7,815 bases of DNA from Candidatus Kapaibacterium sp. (lineage in GTDB: Bacteria > Bacteroidota > Ignavibacteria > Kapaibacteriales > UBA2268): contig CALHRB010000308.1 of NCBI GenBank assembly GCA_938038165.1, positions 1-7,815 on the forward strand. Direction: 5' to 3'. The notes beneath the pieces are model-generated. The model saw nothing but the letters and a program-made list of their open reading frames with translations. It ran no database searches and was not told where the DNA came from. The position numbers were made by a program, and so were the translations under genes. Of this stretch, positions 5,060 to 7,815 are shown piece after piece (position 1 is the stretch's first letter; each line of letters starts with the position of its first letter).

Positions 5060-6115
5060 TTGAAAGTTACTGAAAAATCAAATATAAAAAATATTTTAAT
5101 ATTAAGACTAAGTTCTCTTGGCGATATATTACTAACTACACCTTTGATAAGGATTTTGGCAAAGACTTATCCAAATGCCAAAATTGATTATATCCTTGCT
5201 GAGCCATACTCTGATTTATTGATTAATAACCCTTATATTTCTCATTTGATTATCTACGACAAATCAAGGTCTGTTTTTCGCTCCATCAAAAATTTTGAAT
5301 CGTTAAGTAATAGATATGACATCGTAATTGATCTTCAGAGTAATATAAGAACAAAATTAATTAAAATCAGTAAAGCTAAAATAAAGACCAAATATTCAAA
5401 ACGCAGATTGCATAAATTATCTTTGGTTTTCAGAAAAAACCCTTTAATTGAAAATTTTTCTGTTCCACTAAATTATATTAAGTCTATTGGTTTAGATGAT
5501 TTGGAAGATGATGGCTTAGGTCTTGAATTCTGGCTTAAAAGAGATCGTCTTGCAAATGATTATTTACCATTTTCAAAAAAATACACAAAAGTTTCAAAGC
5601 TATTAATTACATTAGCTCCGGGGGCAAGACATTATACAAAAAGATGGACAGCTCAAGGATTTATTGATTTAGTCAAAATTATCAAAAAGAAATATGATTG
5701 CGAAATAAATTTGGTTGGCAGTAAGACTGAAAATGAAGTTTGCACATTTATTCAAAGTCAGACTGATTTTAGACTTAATAATTATTGTGGAAAGTTGAGC
5801 ATAGAAGAAAGTGCGGAGTTAATTGATACTTCTGATTTAGTAATATCCAACGATAGTGGGATTATGCATATAGCAGCAGCAAGGAAAGTTCCGGTAATTG
5901 TAATCTATGGTTCAACTGTTCCAGAATTTGGATTTCTTCCTTTCAGAACTGTCTTCGAAATTGTTCAGAAAGATATTAGTTGCAGACCTTGCACCCACAT
6001 TGGAAGAGAGAGTTGCCCCAAAAAGCATTTTGATTGTATGAATTTAATTACTCCTAATGATGTTTTGAATAAAATTGATAAAGTATTCGAAAGAATATCA
6101 AAGAATCAGTTTTGA
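5060..6115 (+). CDS. Glycosyltransferase family 9 (ADP-heptose:LPS heptosyltransferase-like), 351 aa
   Basis: Predicted to transfer heptose, or a similar sugar, to lipid A-core on the cytoplasmic side of the inner membrane. N-terminal Rossmann motif NILILRLSSLGDILLTTPLI (11-30), with Asp22 in the LGD position of the catalytic aspartate in WaaC/WaaF-type enzymes. IDLQSNIRTK (90-99) follows. The donor half has LAPGARHYTKRW (185-196), with lysines for the nucleotide diphosphate, and SNDSGIMHIAAA (263-274), the GT9 hallmark. Near the end four cysteines, C308, C311, C319 and C326 (C-x2-C-x7-C-x6-C), could bind a metal. The start is TTG at 5060: upstream in frame there is no ATG before the stop at 5021, and no ATG lies before the conserved Rossmann strand. 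No ribosome-binding site is seen. The gene diverges from the STAS gene and overlaps the guanine deaminase gene tail-to-tail by 10 bp. Exact sugar specificity is uncertain. Confidence 0.92.
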   Translation: MKVTEKSNIKNILILRLSSLGDILLTTPLIRILAKTYPNAKIDYILAEPYSDLLINNPYISHLIIYDKSRSVFRSIKNFESLSNRYDIVIDLQSNIRTKLIKISKAKIKTKYSKRRLHKLSLVFRKNPLIENFSVPLNYIKSIGLDDLEDDGLGLEFWLKRDRLANDYLPFSKKYTKVSKLLITLAPGARHYTKRWTAQGFIDLVKIIKKKYDCEINLVGSKTENEVCTFIQSQTDFRLNNYCGKLSIEESAELIDTSDLVISNDSGIMHIAAARKVPVIVIYGSTVPEFGFLPFRTVFEIVQKDISCRPCTHIGRESCPKKHFDCMNLITPNDVLNKIDKVFERISKNQF

Positions 6116-6117
6116 TA
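6096..6117. terminator. Weak AT-rich hairpin at the convergent junction
   Basis: TATCAAA (6096-6102) pairs with TTTGATA (6111-6117) around an 8-base loop, exactly spanning the overlapping stop codons of the GT9 and guanine deaminase genes. The stem has one G-C pair and no T run follows on either strand, so it is at best a weak bidirectional terminator or an mRNA 3'-end structure. It may be chance. Confidence 0.25.
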
Positions 6118-7401
6118 CATCATTTGTCCTCTAACTGCTACATTTCTAATTCTGAGTGAGTCAGAATAAATTAATTCTGAGAGAACATCATCAATGTTTC
6201 TGTAATCTTTAATATCATTGAATTCTGAGTCAAGAACAATGAAATCAGCTTCTTTTCCAGCAGAGAGAGAACCAATGATATTATCAAGTTTCAAAATTTT
6301 AGCATTACCCAAGGTAGAAATCCAGAATGCTTCCTGCTTATTGAGGGTTTGAGAAGTTTTATCAAGAAATAAGCTATAATATTTTGAATTTTCGATTGCT
6401 TCTTTGGTTTCTCGAAGCACAGAGACATTATAACCACCGGCTATGTCAGTTCCTAATCCAATTTTCAAATTTTTAATCAGATATTTTTTTAAAGGCATTA
6501 TTCCGCTTCGAAGATACCTGTTGGATGTGGGACAATGAACAATTGAAGCGTCATTTTGTTTTATGATATCTATCTCCTTTTCATCGAGATAAATACAATG
6601 GGCAAGCAAGGACTTTGGTGTTATGATGCCGGAATCAAAGAGCAACTCAGTGTAAGAACCTTTGAAATTATGGGTTGAACTGATGAATTTAATTTCATCT
6701 TTGTTTTCAGCAAGATGTGTCTGAATGAATAAATCATTTTGCTTGGCGAGTTTTGCAGCTTCTTTCATCAATTCAATTGAGCAACTTCCCGCATAACGTG
6801 GTGAAACAATAAAGTTTAATCTACCCTTATCAGTAAGATGCCATTTCTCAATTAATTTATTCATATTGGAAATATTAGTCTCTATGCTGTAAATAAGGCT
6901 ATCCGGGGCGTTGATATCCATTATACTATTACCAATAAAAACACGGACACCTGATTTGTTTGCTTCCTGAAAAATAATATCGGTTGCTTCAAAGCTTGAA
7001 TTTGAAAAAATAACAGCAGTTGTTGTTCCATTTTCGATTAGTTTTTTGAAAAATCTTTTAGAGACTTTTCTGGCTAAATTTGGATTTTTAAATTTTTCTT
7101 CTAATGGAAAAATATATTCATTAAGCCAAGGTAGAAGCTCCCCTTCGCCTTTGCCAATTGCTGGAAACTGTGGAATATGTGTATGTAAGTCAATAAAACC
7201 GGGAATAATCAAGTGCTTTGTTCTCGTAATTTCTTTCGCTTCTTGAAAATTTTTTAAACCTACCTTATACTCACCGCAAAATTGAATTTTTCCTTTGTCA
7301 ACTGATAATAGTCCATCCTGAAAATAATCTATATTGAAGTTTTCAATTGGATTTAATATTAATCCACGATAAAATTCCATAAATTTGCTAATCTTATACA
7401 T
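6106..7401 (-). CDS. guaD: Guanine deaminase (amidohydrolase superfamily), 431 aa
   Basis: Converts guanine to xanthine and ammonia in purine catabolism or salvage; cytoplasmic zinc enzyme. The amidohydrolase metal site is complete: H73 and H75 in GFIDLHTHIPQ, H229 in QTHLAEN, H268 in LLAHCIYL and D319 in GLGTDIAGG; the active-site Glu is E232. Guanine deaminase signatures are present: LLPWLNEYIFPLEEKF (89-104), NGTTTAVIF (124-132), SPRYAG (200-205) with Arg202, and VHCPTSNRYLRSGI (288-301). These resemble GuaD more than chlorohydrolases or adenosine/cytosine deaminases. The C-terminus IGSLSAGKEADFIVLD (376-391) is typical of the superfamily. Length is normal. Two starts are possible: ATG at 7401 or ATG at 7380 (MEFYRGLILNP), which aligns well with the usual N-terminus of the family; neither has a ribosome-binding site. 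The gene diverges by 40 bp from the LytR_C gene and has no purine-related neighbours. Confidence 0.9.
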   Translation of the reverse strand: MYKISKFMEFYRGLILNPIENFNIDYFQDGLLSVDKGKIQFCGEYKVGLKNFQEAKEITRTKHLIIPGFIDLHTHIPQFPAIGKGEGELLPWLNEYIFPLEEKFKNPNLARKVSKRFFKKLIENGTTTAVIFSNSSFEATDIIFQEANKSGVRVFIGNSIMDINAPDSLIYSIETNISNMNKLIEKWHLTDKGRLNFIVSPRYAGSCSIELMKEAAKLAKQNDLFIQTHLAENKDEIKFISSTHNFKGSYTELLFDSGIITPKSLLAHCIYLDEKEIDIIKQNDASIVHCPTSNRYLRSGIMPLKKYLIKNLKIGLGTDIAGGYNVSVLRETKEAIENSKYYSLFLDKTSQTLNKQEAFWISTLGNAKILKLDNIIGSLSAGKEADFIVLDSEFNDIKDYRNIDDVLSELIYSDSLRIRNVAVRGQMMYQN

Positions 7402-7404
7402 AAT

Positions 7405-7414
7405 TTTTCGAAAA
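7405..7414. repeat. 10-bp palindrome TTTTCGAAAA in a divergent promoter gap
   Basis: This perfect palindrome lies in the 40-bp gap between the guanine deaminase start (7401) and the LytR_C start (7442), so it could serve as an operator for either gene. No clear -10/-35 pair is visible on either strand. Low significance given the base composition. Confidence 0.25.
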
Positions 7415-7441
7415 TTAAATTAACAAAAAGTTTTCATAGAT

Positions 7442-7815
7442 TTGAAGAGGAAAAATAAAAAACATAAAAAGGGTAATTTTTTTCTTTCAATTACTGTGTT
7501 TACGGTAATTTTAATTGTAATATTTCTCTTGCTTTCACTCATTTTCCGTATTTCAAATTTAGACAAAGCGCCAGTATCTGAATTCAAAAAACCTAAACCA
7601 GATTTAACATCTTCAATTCAGGTTAGTGTCCTGAATGCTACAGAAGTTCAGGGTTTAGCTGGAAAAATAAGGGATTATCTTAGAGCAAAAAATTTTGATG
7701 TGGTTGAGATCGGAAATTTTGATAAAGGGGTGCAAAGATCTTTTATCATTGACAGAGTGGGAGACACCCTTGCTTCGAGATATCTGGCTGAAATAATCGG
7801 TCTTCCTGACTCAAT
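7442..7815 (+). CDS. LytR C-terminal-domain membrane-anchored protein (3'-truncated by the window)
   Basis: The frame is open from the stop at 7421 to the window end, giving 124 complete codons. The only sensible start is TTG at 7442, directly before a basic stretch MKRKNKKHKKGN and one membrane helix (about residues 15-37, FTVILIVIFLLLSLIF within it). A short Pro/Lys linker follows, then a LytR_C domain: IQVSVLNATEVQGLAGKIRD (59-78), YLRAKNFDVVEIGNFD and IIDRVGD. A signal-anchor with a periplasmic LytR_C domain is expected. In LCP proteins this domain trails the catalytic part, but here it stands alone behind an anchor, so it is not an LCP transferase. In several Bacteroidota/Ignavibacteria genomes such a gene lies before rsfS (ribosome silencing factor); whether that holds here is beyond the window. 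No ribosome-binding site is visible. Confidence 0.85.
   Translation, partial: MKRKNKKHKKGNFFLSITVFTVILIVIFLLLSLIFRISNLDKAPVSEFKKPKPDLTSSIQVSVLNATEVQGLAGKIRDYLRAKNFDVVEIGNFDKGVQRSFIIDRVGDTLASRYLAEIIGLPDS

Noticed and set aside
7046..7246. Plus-strand open frame opposite guanine deaminase, with similar shadow frames at 2689-2898 and 1229-1441
   Set aside because: All are antisense or out of phase with enzymes whose catalytic motifs are intact; none has its own family signature.
1..7815. CRISPR array, tRNA/rRNA, insertion sequence, restriction or defence system, or toxin-antitoxin pair
   Set aside because: No spaced direct-repeat array, no cloverleaf or rRNA-like stretch, no transposase or terminal inverted repeats, and no nuclease, methylase-specificity or toxin motif was found; the methyltransferase has small-molecule-type motifs and lacks DNA methylase signatures.

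Overview
The window is AT-rich bacterial DNA, densely coded, with eight complete genes and two genes cut by the window edges. I see no tRNA, rRNA, CRISPR array, insertion sequence or phage gene. The protein families (GT9 heptosyltransferase-like enzyme, GT4 glycosyltransferase, LytR C-terminal-domain protein, PspC protein), the scarcity of Shine-Dalgarno sequences and the use of TTG starts suggest a Gram-negative member of the Bacteroidota/Chlorobi/Ignavibacteria assemblage. That placement is an inference from family resemblance, not from a marker gene.

Layout. (1) 1-518, plus: the C-terminal part of a sensor histidine kinase (end of the dimerisation helix plus the complete ATP-binding domain). 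(2) 3152-513, minus: a surface-polysaccharide group made of a SAM-dependent methyltransferase, a 181-bp gap, a very AT-rich 134-residue protein of unknown function, and a GT4 glycosyltransferase overlapping it by 22 bp. (3) 3263-4680, plus: a two-gene envelope-stress-type operon, a PspC-domain membrane protein and a three-helix membrane protein with a beta-repeat ('toastrack'/LiaF-like) tail. (4) 5045-4683, minus: a STAS-domain anti-sigma-factor antagonist with an intact phosphorylatable serine. (5) 5060-6115, plus: a GT9 glycosyltransferase with a C-terminal four-cysteine motif. (6) 7401-6106, minus: guanine deaminase. (7) 7442 to the end, plus: a membrane-anchored protein with a LytR C-terminal domain, starting at TTG and running off the window.

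How they fit together. Most genes concern the cell envelope: GT4, GT9 and the methyltransferase build or decorate polysaccharide or lipopolysaccharide; the PspC pair probably senses or buffers membrane stress; the LytR_C protein is membrane-anchored. The kinase and the STAS protein are regulatory but their partners are not here. Guanine deaminase is a housekeeping purine-salvage enzyme with no obvious link to its neighbours.

The organisation is notable. Transcription direction changes six times. All three tail-to-tail junctions overlap or nearly touch (6-bp overlap, 2-bp gap, 10-bp overlap), and two of the three head-to-head gaps are only 14 and 40 bp. I found no convincing novel system. The items most worth checking are the phased GTAATT repeats before the PspC operon, the 14-bp divergent start region, and the homopolymer-rich unknown gene in front of the GT4 gene.
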